Below are positions 52,324 through 60,789 of a stretch of DNA of 64,000 nt, piece after piece. Numbering within the stretch: the stretch's first letter is position 1; the number at the start of each line of letters is the position of its first letter. The stretch is from Bacillota bacterium (GTDB lineage Bacteria > Bacillota > Negativicutes > Sporomusales > Sporomusaceae), in NCBI GenBank assembly GCA_017889705.1, contig JAGGAB010000021.1, positions 1 to 64,000 on the forward strand, read 5' to 3'. Made by a program: the position numbers and the translations under genes. The notes under the pieces are model-generated. The model searched no databases. It worked only from the letters and a program-made list of their open reading frames with translations, and had not been told where the DNA came from.

Positions 52324-53145
52324 ATGGAAAAAACAATTATTACCGTCGCAACAACAGGCGCATGGCCTACCAAGGAACATAACCCCAACATCCCCTTAAC
52401 ACCTGCTGAAATTGCGAACGATGTGTATGAGTGCTGGAAAGCCGGCGCAGCAGTTGCCCATCTTCATATGCGCGATGATGAAGGTAAAGGCACTATGTCC
52501 AAAGAAAAATTTGCTGAAACCGTTAAACTTATCAGAAGCAAATGCAACATTGTACTTAACCTGACAACCTCCGGTGACCTTAACGCTACCGACGAAACCA
52601 GAATGGCACATCTTATTGAATTAAAGCCTGAATTAGCCTCTTATGACTGTGGTTCCATGAACTGGATGCATAACAGCCTGTTCCTGAATCCGCCCCAATT
52701 TCTCGAGAAACTTGGCAAGACCATGATGGAAAACGGAGTAAAACCAGAAATCGAAATTTTTGATGCTGGTATGATTTACAATTCCCTTTACTACATGAAA
52801 AAAGGCGTTATCGCCGCCCCTGCTCATTATCAGTTTGTATTAGGCGCTGCCGGCGGTACAGCTGCAACCATCGAAAACTTAGTATATCTTAAAAGTTTAA
52901 TTCCGCAAGGCTCCACCTGGTCAGCGCTAGGCATTGGGCACGGTCATGTACCCATTATGTTGGCAGCTATCGCCCTTGGCGGTCATGTTCGTGTAGGTAT
53001 GGAAGACAACGTATATTATGCTAAAAACCAATTGGCTGAATCCAATGCACAATTTGTCGCCCGCGCTGCAAGAGTAATTAAAGAAGCCAACAGCACAGTC
53101 GCAACCCCTGATGAAGCAAGAGAAATTCTGGGCGTAAAAAAATAA
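52324..53145 (+). CDS. Beta-keto acid cleavage enzyme (Kce/BKACE family)
   Basis: A 273-aa zinc enzyme that condenses a beta-keto acid with acetyl-CoA, releasing acetoacetate and a new acyl-CoA. Zinc ligands are H46 and H48 (AVAHLHMRD) and E227 (RVGMEDN), in the positions known for Kce; NLTTSGDL and FDAGMIYN are also conserved. The founding member cleaves 3-keto-5-aminohexanoate in lysine fermentation, but other members act on dehydrocarnitine and other keto acids. No other lysine-pathway genes are seen here, so the substrate is open. ATG at 52324 behind GAGGTG. Confidence 0.92.
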   Translation: MEKTIITVATTGAWPTKEHNPNIPLTPAEIANDVYECWKAGAAVAHLHMRDDEGKGTMSKEKFAETVKLIRSKCNIVLNLTTSGDLNATDETRMAHLIELKPELASYDCGSMNWMHNSLFLNPPQFLEKLGKTMMENGVKPEIEIFDAGMIYNSLYYMKKGVIAAPAHYQFVLGAAGGTAATIENLVYLKSLIPQGSTWSALGIGHGHVPIMLAAIALGGHVRVGMEDNVYYAKNQLAESNAQFVARAARVIKEANSTVATPDEAREILGVKK

Positions 53146-53164
53146 TAATAGGAGATAAGCAACC

Positions 53165-54115
53165 ATGATTAAAAAAATTGGTGTAATCGGCGCAGGTACC
53201 ATGGGGCATGGCATCGCTTTATCCTTTGCTATGTACGGCTTTGATGTAAATATGTATGATGCCTACGAAAATCAATTAACTAAAGCACTGGCTGATATGG
53301 CTGATGAATTGGCTCTCTTAGTGGAAGAAAAGTTCATTGAACCGCAAACTGTTAAACCCATCCTCAGTCGCATCAAAGTATTTAGCGACCTTAAACAAAC
53401 AGTTGAAGATCGTGATTATGTTATTGAAGCAGCTCCCGAAAAAATCGAACTCAAGCAAAACCTCTTTAAACAGCTTGATGAATATTGTCCGAAACATACC
53501 GTTTTTGCCAGCAACACTTCCAGTCTCGCACTTGACGCAATGATGGCCTTGCTTCCCGAAGAACGCAAACAGCGCATGATTGTCAACCACTGGTACAATC
53601 CTGCCCACCTGATGCCAATTGTTGAGCTTTCTTGTTTTGGCAATATGCCGCTTGAAATCTACAATGAAGTTGAGCAAATGTATGCTTCCATCAAAAAGCA
53701 AACAGTAAAAGTTCTCAAAGACGTTCCCGGCCTTGTTGCCAATCGTATTCAGCAAGGTGTAGCCAGAGAAGTTTTCTCTCTGATTGAACAAGGCGTTGCT
53801 GAACCTGCCGATATCGATAAGGCATTGAAATTCGGTCCCGCCTTCCGCTATGCCACAACAGGCCAATTGGAAGTAGCCGATTTCGGTGGACTTGATATCT
53901 GGTGCATTGTAGGCGACAACCTGCTGAAAGAAATGGATAATCGCCTTGGCGCCAATGATCTTTTGAAACAAAAAGTTGCCGAAGGCAAACTTGGTATTAA
54001 AACAGGCGAAGGCTTCTACAAATATAACGAAGCTGAAATTCCAACTATCAAAAAAGAATTTGCAAAAAAATTAATCCATCAATTAAAAGCTTCTGAGTAT
54101 TATACAGATAAATAA
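53165..54115 (+). CDS. Atypical 3-hydroxyacyl dehydrogenase
   Basis: A 316-aa NAD-dependent dehydrogenase of the 3-hydroxyacyl-CoA dehydrogenase fold. Rossmann motif GVIGAGTMGHGIA; catalytic region SNTSSLALDA and VNHWYNPAHLMPIVEL. The HWYNPAHLMP version differs from the HFFNP motif of the true 3-hydroxybutyryl-CoA dehydrogenase at 55358 and resembles relatives acting on free hydroxy acids, such as carnitine or gulonate dehydrogenases. Encoded 19 bp after the Kce gene, so it most likely makes that enzyme's beta-keto acid substrate. Confidence 0.85.
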   Translation: MIKKIGVIGAGTMGHGIALSFAMYGFDVNMYDAYENQLTKALADMADELALLVEEKFIEPQTVKPILSRIKVFSDLKQTVEDRDYVIEAAPEKIELKQNLFKQLDEYCPKHTVFASNTSSLALDAMMALLPEERKQRMIVNHWYNPAHLMPIVELSCFGNMPLEIYNEVEQMYASIKKQTVKVLKDVPGLVANRIQQGVAREVFSLIEQGVAEPADIDKALKFGPAFRYATTGQLEVADFGGLDIWCIVGDNLLKEMDNRLGANDLLKQKVAEGKLGIKTGEGFYKYNEAEIPTIKKEFAKKLIHQLKASEYYTDK

Positions 54116-54125
54116 TTATTAAAGC

Positions 54126-54167
54126 ACACAGGTATCGGCCGCAAAGCTGAATACCTGTGTTTTTTTA
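54126..54167 (+). terminator. Terminator of the thiolase-Kce operon
   Basis: Perfect stem ACACAGGTAT / ATACCTGTGT followed by TTTTTTTA. Confidence 0.92.
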
Positions 54168-54199
54168 CACCCTTTTACGCTAGAGTGAAGTAATTCAAC

Positions 54200-54260
54200 T
54201 TTAAAAGCGCAGTTGGTTATCAGCAATACTATATTGCCGGCAACCAGCCGCGCTTTAAAA
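54200..54260 (-). terminator. Terminator of the small Cys-protein gene
   Basis: Arms TTTAAAAGCGC / GCGCTTTAAAA with an inner TGGTT/AACCA pairing. It lies 15 bp past the small gene's stop. Confidence 0.75.
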
Positions 54261-54274
54261 AGAGTGAAATTTCT

Positions 54275-54430
54275 TCATTTTTCTTTATTCAATATGGCTA
54301 CAGCTTGTTTTAGCAACTGAACATCACCACAAATCGGAAACTCACCACAACTATCTCCTGCCAGGCATTTAGCACAAAGCGACTCAGCTAGTTGCTCAAG
54401 ACCGCTAGCCACTTCAGAACTTTGTAGCAT
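54275..54430 (-). CDS. Small four-cysteine protein
   Basis: A 51-aa protein (begins MLQSSEVASGLEQLAESLC) with cysteines at 19, 22, 28 and 34 (CAKC, SCGEF, ICGD): a CxxC-x5-C-x5-C array that could hold an iron-sulfur cluster or zinc. AGGAGG lies 7 bp before the ATG. It has its own terminator. No family recognised. It follows the crotonase gene of the butyrate operon in the same direction and could be its last gene. Confidence 0.65.
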   Translation of the reverse strand: MLQSSEVASGLEQLAESLCAKCLAGDSCGEFPICGDVQLLKQAVAILNKEK

Positions 54431-54560
54431 ACTTACCACCTCCTGTGGTCAGTATACTACCAGTCTAACCCCAAGCACAAATACCATAATTTTGCAATAT
54501 CCTCTTTCTATGCTTGTAATTGGTGAAATATGCAAAATAAGTATATCCTTATGCCAGTTA

Positions 54561-55346
54561 CTATTTACCCGTAAAAGCAGGTTTACGTTTTTCAACAAAC
54601 GCCGTCATACCCTCTTTTTGATCAGCAGTCGCAAAACATATGCCAAATGCTTCGGCTTCATAAGCTATACCTGAATCAAGATCCATATCAAGCCCTTCAT
54701 TTACGGCAGCTTTACACAGTTTAACAGCATATTCCGCTTTAGCCATAATGTTTTCTGCCATAGCCTGGGCTACACTCAGCAGTTCCTCAGGTGCAGTTAC
54801 ATTGTTAACCAACCCCAGACGATATGCTTCCTGCGCATTAATGATGTCCGCAGTAAACAGCAGCTCTTTGGCTCTCCCTTTGCCAATTAAGCGAGGCAGA
54901 CGTTGGGTGCCGCCAAAACCTGGTATAATGCCTAACCCAACCTCGGGTTGTCCAAATTTAGCCTTTACAGAAGCTATCCGGATATCACAAGCCATTGCCA
55001 ATTCACAGCCACCACCTAAGGCAAAGCCATTAATAGCCGCAATCACTGGCTGTGGAAGATTCTCCAGTTTATTAAATACTTGCTGTCCAAATTTAGCAAA
55101 ACTCCGGCCTTCAATGGCAGATTTGCTTTGCATTTCGCTGATATCAGCTCCGGCAACAAAAGCTTTTTCCCCGCTACCTGTCAATATGACTACTTTTACG
55201 CTTTCATCGGCAGCAATAACATCAATTAGGCTATTCAGCTCGGAAAGCAATTCTGAATTTAACGCATTCAAAGCTTTGGGGCGATTAAGTGTAATACGGG
55301 CAATACCCTGATAATTACTATACAAGAGATTGGAATACTCAGCCAT
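54561..55346 (-). CDS. crt: Enoyl-CoA hydratase (crotonase)
   Basis: A 261-aa crotonase that dehydrates 3-hydroxybutyryl-CoA to crotonyl-CoA. Oxyanion-hole motifs are AFVAGADI and NGFALGGGCELA. The two catalytic glutamates lie in GQPEVGLGIIPGFGGTQ and GRAKELLF. The ATG at 55346 follows GAGGTG by 6 bp. Near the end of the five-gene butyryl-CoA operon. Confidence 0.94.
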   Translation of the reverse strand: MAEYSNLLYSNYQGIARITLNRPKALNALNSELLSELNSLIDVIAADESVKVVILTGSGEKAFVAGADISEMQSKSAIEGRSFAKFGQQVFNKLENLPQPVIAAINGFALGGGCELAMACDIRIASVKAKFGQPEVGLGIIPGFGGTQRLPRLIGKGRAKELLFTADIINAQEAYRLGLVNNVTAPEELLSVAQAMAENIMAKAEYAVKLCKAAVNEGLDMDLDSGIAYEAEAFGICFATADQKEGMTAFVEKRKPAFTGK

Positions 55347-55357
55347 CTCACTCACCT

Positions 55358-56215
55358 CTACTTTGTATAATCATAAAAACCCTTGCCGGTTTTACGGCCA
55401 AGATACCCTGCTTGTACCATTTTCTTAAGCAACGGGCACGGCCGATACTTAGGATCGCCATAACCGTTATAGAGCACTTCCATAATTGAAAGAATTGTAT
55501 CATTGCCAATAAGATCAGACAGAGCTAACGGGCCCATAGGATGATTAAATCCTAGCTTAGCAACCTGATCAATGTCTTCCGCACTTGCTACCCCTTCCAT
55601 TAGTGTATAGATAGCTTCATTTATCATCGGCACCATAATACGGTTGCCGACAAACCCGGGGAAATCTTCCACTTTGACAGATGATTTACCCAACTTCTCG
55701 GCCAAAGTTTTTACCGCGGCAAAGGTTTCTTCGCTTGTTGCCAAGCCATTAATAATTTCAATAAGTTTCATAATGGTCGCCGGATTAAAAAAGTGCATGC
55801 CAATAACTTTGTCAGCCCGTTTAGTATAAGCGGCAATAGCCGTTATCGGCAACGACGAGGTATTGGTTGCCAAGATAGTATGCTCAGGACAAAGCTTGTC
55901 CAATGTTTGAAATATTTCCCTCTTAATATCCGCATTTTCAATAGCAGCTTCCACCACCAGATCTACTTGACAAACCTCGGCATTCAGGTCTTCCGTAGTT
56001 GAAATACGTCCTAAAACAGCATCCTTTTCTTGTGGTAATAATTTGCCCTTTTCCACCAGTTTATTCAGGTTCTTATCAATTCCGGCAATTCCTTTTTGAA
56101 CGAATTCTTCCTTAATATCCCGCAAGATAACAGTAAGACCAGTTTGCGCCATTACCTGCGCAATACCGCTTCCCATTTGTCCGGCACCGATAATTAGCAC
56201 TTTATTTATTTCCAT
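55358..56215 (-). CDS. hbd: 3-hydroxybutyryl-CoA dehydrogenase
   Basis: A 285-aa dehydrogenase reducing acetoacetyl-CoA to 3-hydroxybutyryl-CoA. NAD-binding [12 protein letters not shown], catalytic His/Glu pair in [17 protein letters not shown], Ser in NTSSLPIT and Asn in GFVGNRI. Typical length. The consensus HFFNP contrasts with the Kce-linked dehydrogenase. Lies between etfA and crt. Confidence 0.95.
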   Translation of the reverse strand: MEINKVLIIGAGQMGSGIAQVMAQTGLTVILRDIKEEFVQKGIAGIDKNLNKLVEKGKLLPQEKDAVLGRISTTEDLNAEVCQVDLVVEAAIENADIKREIFQTLDKLCPEHTILATNTSSLPITAIAAYTKRADKVIGMHFFNPATIMKLIEIINGLATSEETFAAVKTLAEKLGKSSVKVEDFPGFVGNRIMVPMINEAIYTLMEGVASAEDIDQVAKLGFNHPMGPLALSDLIGNDTILSIMEVLYNGYGDPKYRPCPLLKKMVQAGYLGRKTGKGFYDYTK

Positions 56216-56244
56216 GGTATATTGCCTCCTATAGAAAAATCAAA

Positions 56245-57441
56245 TTAACAGGCTTTTGCTTTTTTAAATTCTTCGATAAGCGCAGGCAGTACTTCCGCCA
56301 CGTCACCGATTATTCCGTAATCAGCTACTTTAAATATAGGTGCATCAGCATCTTTGTTAATAGCAATAATGATATCTGAGGATGACATACCTGCTACATG
56401 CTGAATTGCGCCTGATATACCACAGGCAAAATATACCTTCGGACCAACTGTTTTACCGGTTTGCCCAACCTGATGATAGTGCGGCTTCCAACCGGCATCA
56501 ACAACTGCCCGCGAAGCTCCGACAACGCCACCCAGTACATCAGCTAACTCTTCAATCAGTCTGAAGTTCTCAGGTTTCCCCATGCCTCTGCCGCCGGAAA
56601 CAATGATTTCGGCTTCTTCCAGATTACAGGAAGTAGTACAAACTTTAACTAACTCAAGCAGCCTTGTGCGAATACCCTGACCTTTCACCTTACTGGCAAC
56701 CCGAATAATCTCGCCACTCTTAGAGAAATCTTGCTCGGGGCGCTTAAATACCTTTGGTCGTACTGTTCCCATTTGCGGGCGATGTTCCGGACAGAGAATG
56801 GTGGCCATAATATTGCCGCCAAAAGCCGGCCGCGTCCAGGCTACCAGGCCGGTCTGCTCATCAATCCCCAAGTTAGTGCAATCTGCGGTCAGCCCTGTAC
56901 CTACCCGGCACGCAACCCTTGGCCCCAGATCACGTCCGTCATTAGTTGCTCCAATCAATATAACCGAAGGTTTATAGGTATTAATTAAACCAGCAAATAC
57001 CGTCGTATAACCATCAGTACTATAGTTTTTCAGCTCACTTGCTTCCACTAAATAGACTTTATCTGCACCACTTGCAAACACTTCTTTGGATAGTGCTTCA
57101 ACTTCGTCGCCAATAATTACGCCTGCTAATTGCTCGCCCATAGCATCTGCCAGTTTACGGCCTTCGCCCAAGAGTTCATGACTGACATTTTTTACTTGTC
57201 CATCTATCTGCTCAATGAATACCCATACATCTTTATATTCAGCTTTATCTATTTTAACCGCAGCTTGTTCACTTTCTTTAGTTATCGCATTTACAGGGCA
57301 TGTGTCAACACAAGCCCCGCATACTGTACACGCATCAGTAATACAAGCTTTGTCGGCCTCCATAACCATTGCGCCAAAAGGACACGCGCTAATGCATGCA
57401 CTGCAACCAATACATTCTTCTTTATTAACTATTACCGCCAT
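56245..57441 (-). CDS. etfA: Electron-transfer flavoprotein alpha with N-terminal ferredoxin
   Basis: A 398-aa EtfA. The N-terminal 60 residues are a two-cluster [4Fe-4S] ferredoxin domain (C10, C13, C16, C20 and C38, C41, C44, C48). The rest is EtfA proper, with the FAD-binding ending SGRG-type region (IIVSGGRGMGKPENF), GASRAVVDAGW, and YFACGISGAIQHVAGM. Ferredoxin-fused EtfA occurs in bifurcating systems such as caffeyl-CoA reductase. This supports ferredoxin reduction coupled to crotonyl-CoA reduction. Confidence 0.94.
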   Translation of the reverse strand: MAVIVNKEECIGCSACISACPFGAMVMEADKACITDACTVCGACVDTCPVNAITKESEQAAVKIDKAEYKDVWVFIEQIDGQVKNVSHELLGEGRKLADAMGEQLAGVIIGDEVEALSKEVFASGADKVYLVEASELKNYSTDGYTTVFAGLINTYKPSVILIGATNDGRDLGPRVACRVGTGLTADCTNLGIDEQTGLVAWTRPAFGGNIMATILCPEHRPQMGTVRPKVFKRPEQDFSKSGEIIRVASKVKGQGIRTRLLELVKVCTTSCNLEEAEIIVSGGRGMGKPENFRLIEELADVLGGVVGASRAVVDAGWKPHYHQVGQTGKTVGPKVYFACGISGAIQHVAGMSSSDIIIAINKDADAPIFKVADYGIIGDVAEVLPALIEEFKKAKAC

Positions 57442-57456
57442 GTTTTATTGCCTCCG

Positions 57457-58242
57457 TTACACAATCTTTGCCGTTAGTAATTTACCAGCGAGTATTGCTG
57501 CTGCTTCACGCGCCGTATCAGACTTAATAATCTCACCTTGCACTCTTTGCGGTGGAGTAAAAATACGCCGCACCTGTGTCGGTGAACCTTTAAGCCCAAG
57601 CTGTCCTGGATCTACCTCCATATCATCAGCGGTCCAGGTAGGAATTTCTTTTTTATTGGCTTTCATTGTTCCCTTGATGGTCGGAAAACGCGGCTCATTA
57701 ATGGACTTTATAACAGTAAGAAGTACCGGAATTTGTGTCTCAACAACTTCATAGCCTTCTTCATGTTCACGCTCTACTTTGACCTGGTTGCCTTCAACCT
57801 CAATCTTAGATACGCAGGTAACTTGCGCCATATCTAAATGTTCCGCCATTTCGGGTCCTACCTGAGCAGTATCACCATCAATAGCTTGTTTACCACAAAT
57901 GATCATATCTACTTTACCCAGTTTTTTAATCGCACAAGCCAGCGTATAGCTGGTAGCCAACGTGTCTGCACCGCCAAAAGCACGGTCACTGACAAGTATG
58001 GCCTCGTCAGCTCCTATAGCTACACATTCCTTTAAAGCATCTTTGGCTTGCGACGGCCCCATAGTAACAACCGTTACTTTGCCACCGTGCTTTTCTTTCA
58101 GTTGAAGCGCTGCTTCGAGCGCATGTTTGTCAAAAGGATTTACAATGCTAGGTACGCCCTGTCTAATAAGCGTGTTAGTAACCGAATCGATCTTTACTTC
58201 CGTAGTATCAGGGACTTGTTTGACACAAACAACAATTTCCAC
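57457..58242 (-). CDS. etfB: Electron-transfer flavoprotein beta
   Basis: A 261-aa EtfB. N-terminal CVKQVPDTTEVKID, NPFDKHALEAAL, the VTMGPSQAKDALKEC loop and GKQAIDGDTAQVGPEMAEHL (in part) are family signatures and include the flavin/nucleotide site. Pairs with EtfA (15 bp downstream) and Bcd (20 bp upstream). Confidence 0.95.
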   Translation of the reverse strand: MEIVVCVKQVPDTTEVKIDSVTNTLIRQGVPSIVNPFDKHALEAALQLKEKHGGKVTVVTMGPSQAKDALKECVAIGADEAILVSDRAFGGADTLATSYTLACAIKKLGKVDMIICGKQAIDGDTAQVGPEMAEHLDMAQVTCVSKIEVEGNQVKVEREHEEGYEVVETQIPVLLTVIKSINEPRFPTIKGTMKANKKEIPTWTADDMEVDPGQLGLKGSPTQVRRIFTPPQRVQGEIIKSDTAREAAAILAGKLLTAKIV

Positions 58243-58262
58243 GTTGAGACCTCCTAAATCGC

Positions 58263-59402
58263 CTATCGTAATATGCTTCCTGAAATGACCATGCGCTGCA
58301 CCTGATTTGTCCCCTCATAAATCTGGGTAATCTTAGCGTCCCGCATCAACCGTTCTACCGGATATTCACGACTATAACCATATCCGCCGAAAATCTGCAC
58401 AGCATCAGAAGTAACCTCCATGGCAATATCAGAAGCAAACATTTTTGCCATAGCAGCTTCCTTGGCATAAGGCAGTCCTAGATCTTTTAAACAAGCTGCA
58501 CGATAAACCAATAAGCGTGCTGCATCGATTTTAGTTGCCATATCAGCAAGCATAAAGGCAATCGCCTGATTAGCAGCAATCGGCTTGCCAAACTGCACCC
58601 TTTCCTTGGAGTACTTAACCGCATAATCCAAGGCCGCCTGCGCTATGCCCAAAGCCTGTGCCGCAACACCGATACGGCCTCCGTCAAGTGTCGCCATGGC
58701 AATTTTAAAGCCTTCGCCTTCTTTACCAAGCAAATTTCCTTTGGGAACCTTGACATCCTGAAAAATAAGCTCATTGGTTATCGAAGAGTGAATACCCATC
58801 TTATGTTCTTTTTTACCAAAGCTAAAACCAGGCATTCCCTTTTCCACAATAAAGGCCGAGATTCCCTTTACGCCTTTGCTTCTGTCAGTCATCGCAAAAA
58901 CTACATATATCTCAGCTTCACCGGCATTAGTAATAAAAATTTTGCTGCCATTAAGCAAATAATGGTCATCTTTAAACTCAGCTATAGTTTGCTGGCCAGC
59001 GGCATCAGTCCCCGCATTTGGTTCAGTCAATCCAAAGGCTCCCAGCTTAGCCCCTTCTGCCAGCGGTACAAGATACTTTTGCTTTTGTTCTTCTGTGCCA
59101 AAGGAATATATCGGCCAACCGCACAAAGACACAGTAGCCGATAAAGTAATACCTACACCGGAATCAGCGCGTGACAACTCCTCAACCGCTAAGATATAGC
59201 TAAGAACATCAGCCTCTGCTCCACCGTATTTTTCTGGAAAACAAATTCCCGCAAAACCCATTTCTCCCATAGCATCCGCTATTTCCCGCGAGAATTCCTC
59301 TTTCTCATCCCGTTCTGCAGCACCTGGGGCGACTTCCTTTTCGGCAAAATCGCGTACTAATTTTTGCATTATTTTTTGTTCATCGGTAAGGTTAATCTGC
59401 AT
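58263..59402 (-). CDS. bcd: Butyryl-CoA dehydrogenase
   Basis: A 379-aa short-chain acyl-CoA dehydrogenase reducing crotonyl-CoA to butyryl-CoA. FAD motifs [13 protein letters not shown] and the [14 protein letters not shown] strand; catalytic glutamate in [11 protein letters not shown]. The ATG at 59402 follows AAAGGAG by 9 bp. First gene of bcd-etfB-etfA-hbd-crt, behind a consensus sigma-54 promoter. Confidence 0.94.
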   Translation of the reverse strand: MQINLTDEQKIMQKLVRDFAEKEVAPGAAERDEKEEFSREIADAMGEMGFAGICFPEKYGGAEADVLSYILAVEELSRADSGVGITLSATVSLCGWPIYSFGTEEQKQKYLVPLAEGAKLGAFGLTEPNAGTDAAGQQTIAEFKDDHYLLNGSKIFITNAGEAEIYVVFAMTDRSKGVKGISAFIVEKGMPGFSFGKKEHKMGIHSSITNELIFQDVKVPKGNLLGKEGEGFKIAMATLDGGRIGVAAQALGIAQAALDYAVKYSKERVQFGKPIAANQAIAFMLADMATKIDAARLLVYRAACLKDLGLPYAKEAAMAKMFASDIAMEVTSDAVQIFGGYGYSREYPVERLMRDAKITQIYEGTNQVQRMVISGSILR

Positions 59403-59452
59403 GCTTGTCATCTCCTTTTTTTTGTTTTAGATACCTTGTTTTAGTAATATTC

Positions 59453-59467
59453 GCAAAAATCGTGCCA
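59453..59467 (-). promoter_or_regulatory. Sigma-54 promoter of the bcd operon
   Basis: On the minus strand TGGCACGATTTTTGC: perfect -24 and -12 elements with GG-N10-GC spacing, about 50 bp before bcd. Confidence 0.9.
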
Positions 59468-59500
59468 AAAAGAAAACTTGCCATTTCCTTGTTAAATAAA

Positions 59501-59515
59501 TCACATTTTATGTGA
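59501..59515. promoter_or_regulatory. Palindrome near the bcd promoter
   Basis: TCACATTTTATGTGA, a 6-bp inverted repeat around TTT, 34 bp upstream of the -24 element. It could be a separate regulator's operator. Confidence 0.35.
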
Positions 59516-59519
59516 AAAT

Positions 59520-59535
59520 GATGATTATGTTCATC
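59520..59535. promoter_or_regulatory. Activator site 1 upstream of bcd
   Basis: GATGATTATGTTCATC, starting 53 bp upstream of the -24 TGG. Matches GATG-N8-CATC. Confidence 0.65.
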
Positions 59536-59576
59536 GGTTTATATAAAAAATACCCATAAATCGGACTTTGATAAGT

Positions 59577-59592
59577 GATGACAAAAATCATA
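59577..59592. promoter_or_regulatory. Activator site 2 upstream of bcd (imperfect)
   Basis: GATGACAAAAATCATA; matches the GATG half and CAT of the other half. Lies 110 bp upstream of the -24 element. Confidence 0.4.
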
Positions 59593-59598
59593 CTCTAT

Positions 59599-59614
59599 GA
59601 TGCAAATATTCATC
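59599..59614. promoter_or_regulatory. Activator site 3 upstream of bcd
   Basis: GATGCAAATATTCATC, a full GATG-N8-CATC match, 132 bp upstream of the -24 element. Confidence 0.6.
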
Positions 59615-59713
59615 AAACATTAAAATATAATTAATTTATAGAAAATACCCGTGGAATTTCCCAAAAATTCGCTATGTAGTGCTATTGCCTTTAGTGCCTG
59701 AAGTCAATAATAC

Positions 59714-59753
59714 AAAGAACACCACCTCTACGCGTTCAGAGATGGTGTTCTTT
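59714..59753 (-). terminator. Asparaginase gene terminator
   Basis: Arms AAAGAACACCA-CTCT / AGAG-TGGTGTTCTTT, about 30 bp past the stop codon. Confidence 0.85.
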
Positions 59754-59782
59754 CCCGGCTTTCCATTATTAACAGATATCTA

Positions 59783-60766
59783 TTAATACGTCCAGAACAG
59801 CTCTTGGATTTCCCTGGCATTATTGGTTTTGGTCAGCGCCAGCATCAATAAGATTCTAGCTTTTTGCGGGCTGAGATTATCGGCGGCAACAAACGGGTCC
59901 TCTGCGAAAGAGCCGTTTCTTGTAACCACTCCGTTACCCGCCCGGGTACTGCGAACAACGACAACGCCTTGATCTTGGATTTTCTGGAAGGTGTCTTGCA
60001 TAGTTTGCGACATATTTCCATTGCCAAGCCCTGCGTAAACGAGGCCTTTGACACCCGCATCTGCAGCGGCCTTAGCTAGTATGCCGTTGTCATTGACATG
60101 GCCATAGATGATCTCTACTTGCGGGAATTCAGTAATCCCCTCAATAGCAAATTCACTCAGGTAGGTATGCTTACGGGTCGGCATGCGGTAAAAATGTGGA
60201 TGCGCATCAACAATGTAGCCCAAATAGCCCAGCTCCGGAGCCTTAAAGGTATCTTGCAATGCCGTGTTGGTTTTGGTAACTTCCCGGCTGCTGTTAATGG
60301 TGTCGTTAAGAGATACCAGCACGCCTTTTCCCCATGCATCAGAACTTACAGCCAGAATAACGGCATTATACAAATTCATCGGTCCGTCTGGGCTGATCGC
60401 CGTTGACGGCCGCATAGCCCCGACCAGCACAACCGGTTTTTGACTTTTAACCACAAGGTTTAGAAAATATGCGGTCTCTTCCATAGTATCTGTTCCATGG
60501 GTTACCACAACGCCGTCTACATCAGACTGATTTAACAGGGCATTAATCCGTTCAGCCAGGTAAAACCAGATTTTATGATCCATGTCGGCACTGTCAATCT
60601 GGGCAATCTGTTCTGTAGTAATGTTGGCAATATTTTTTAGGGGTTCAATATTTTCCACAATTTCGGCTATGGGTACTATCCCTGCATAATAGCCTACCAT
60701 GTCGGTAGGGTCAGAAGATGCGCCGGCAATGGTTCCGCCGGTCGCCAGTATCACAATATTTTTCAT
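59783..60766 (-). CDS. L-asparaginase
   Basis: A 327-aa asparaginase converting asparagine to aspartate and ammonia. Catalytic threonines lie in ILATGGTIAG and VVTHGTDTMEETA; DGPMNLYNAV and RSTRAGNGVV are also conserved. There is no signal peptide, so it is cytoplasmic. The ATG at 60766 lies 6 bp behind AAAGGATT. It follows the broken molybdopterin oxidoreductase gene closely and shares its direction. Confidence 0.93.
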   Translation of the reverse strand: MKNIVILATGGTIAGASSDPTDMVGYYAGIVPIAEIVENIEPLKNIANITTEQIAQIDSADMDHKIWFYLAERINALLNQSDVDGVVVTHGTDTMEETAYFLNLVVKSQKPVVLVGAMRPSTAISPDGPMNLYNAVILAVSSDAWGKGVLVSLNDTINSSREVTKTNTALQDTFKAPELGYLGYIVDAHPHFYRMPTRKHTYLSEFAIEGITEFPQVEIIYGHVNDNGILAKAAADAGVKGLVYAGLGNGNMSQTMQDTFQKIQDQGVVVVRSTRAGNGVVTRNGSFAEDPFVAADNLSPQKARILLMLALTKTNNAREIQELFWTY

Positions 60767-60789
60767 ATATATAATCCTTTCCGGCCTTT

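Noticed and set aside
52324-53145. Assigning the BKACE enzyme as lysine-pathway Kce
   Set aside because: No other lysine-fermentation gene is present and the partner dehydrogenase suggests a hydroxy acid route, so I kept the family name only.
53318-53971. Minus-strand frame of 217 codons
   Set aside because: Antisense to the clear dehydrogenase gene at 53165-54115.
54748-55311. Plus-strand frame of 187 codons
   Set aside because: Antisense to crotonase, whose catalytic motifs are intact.
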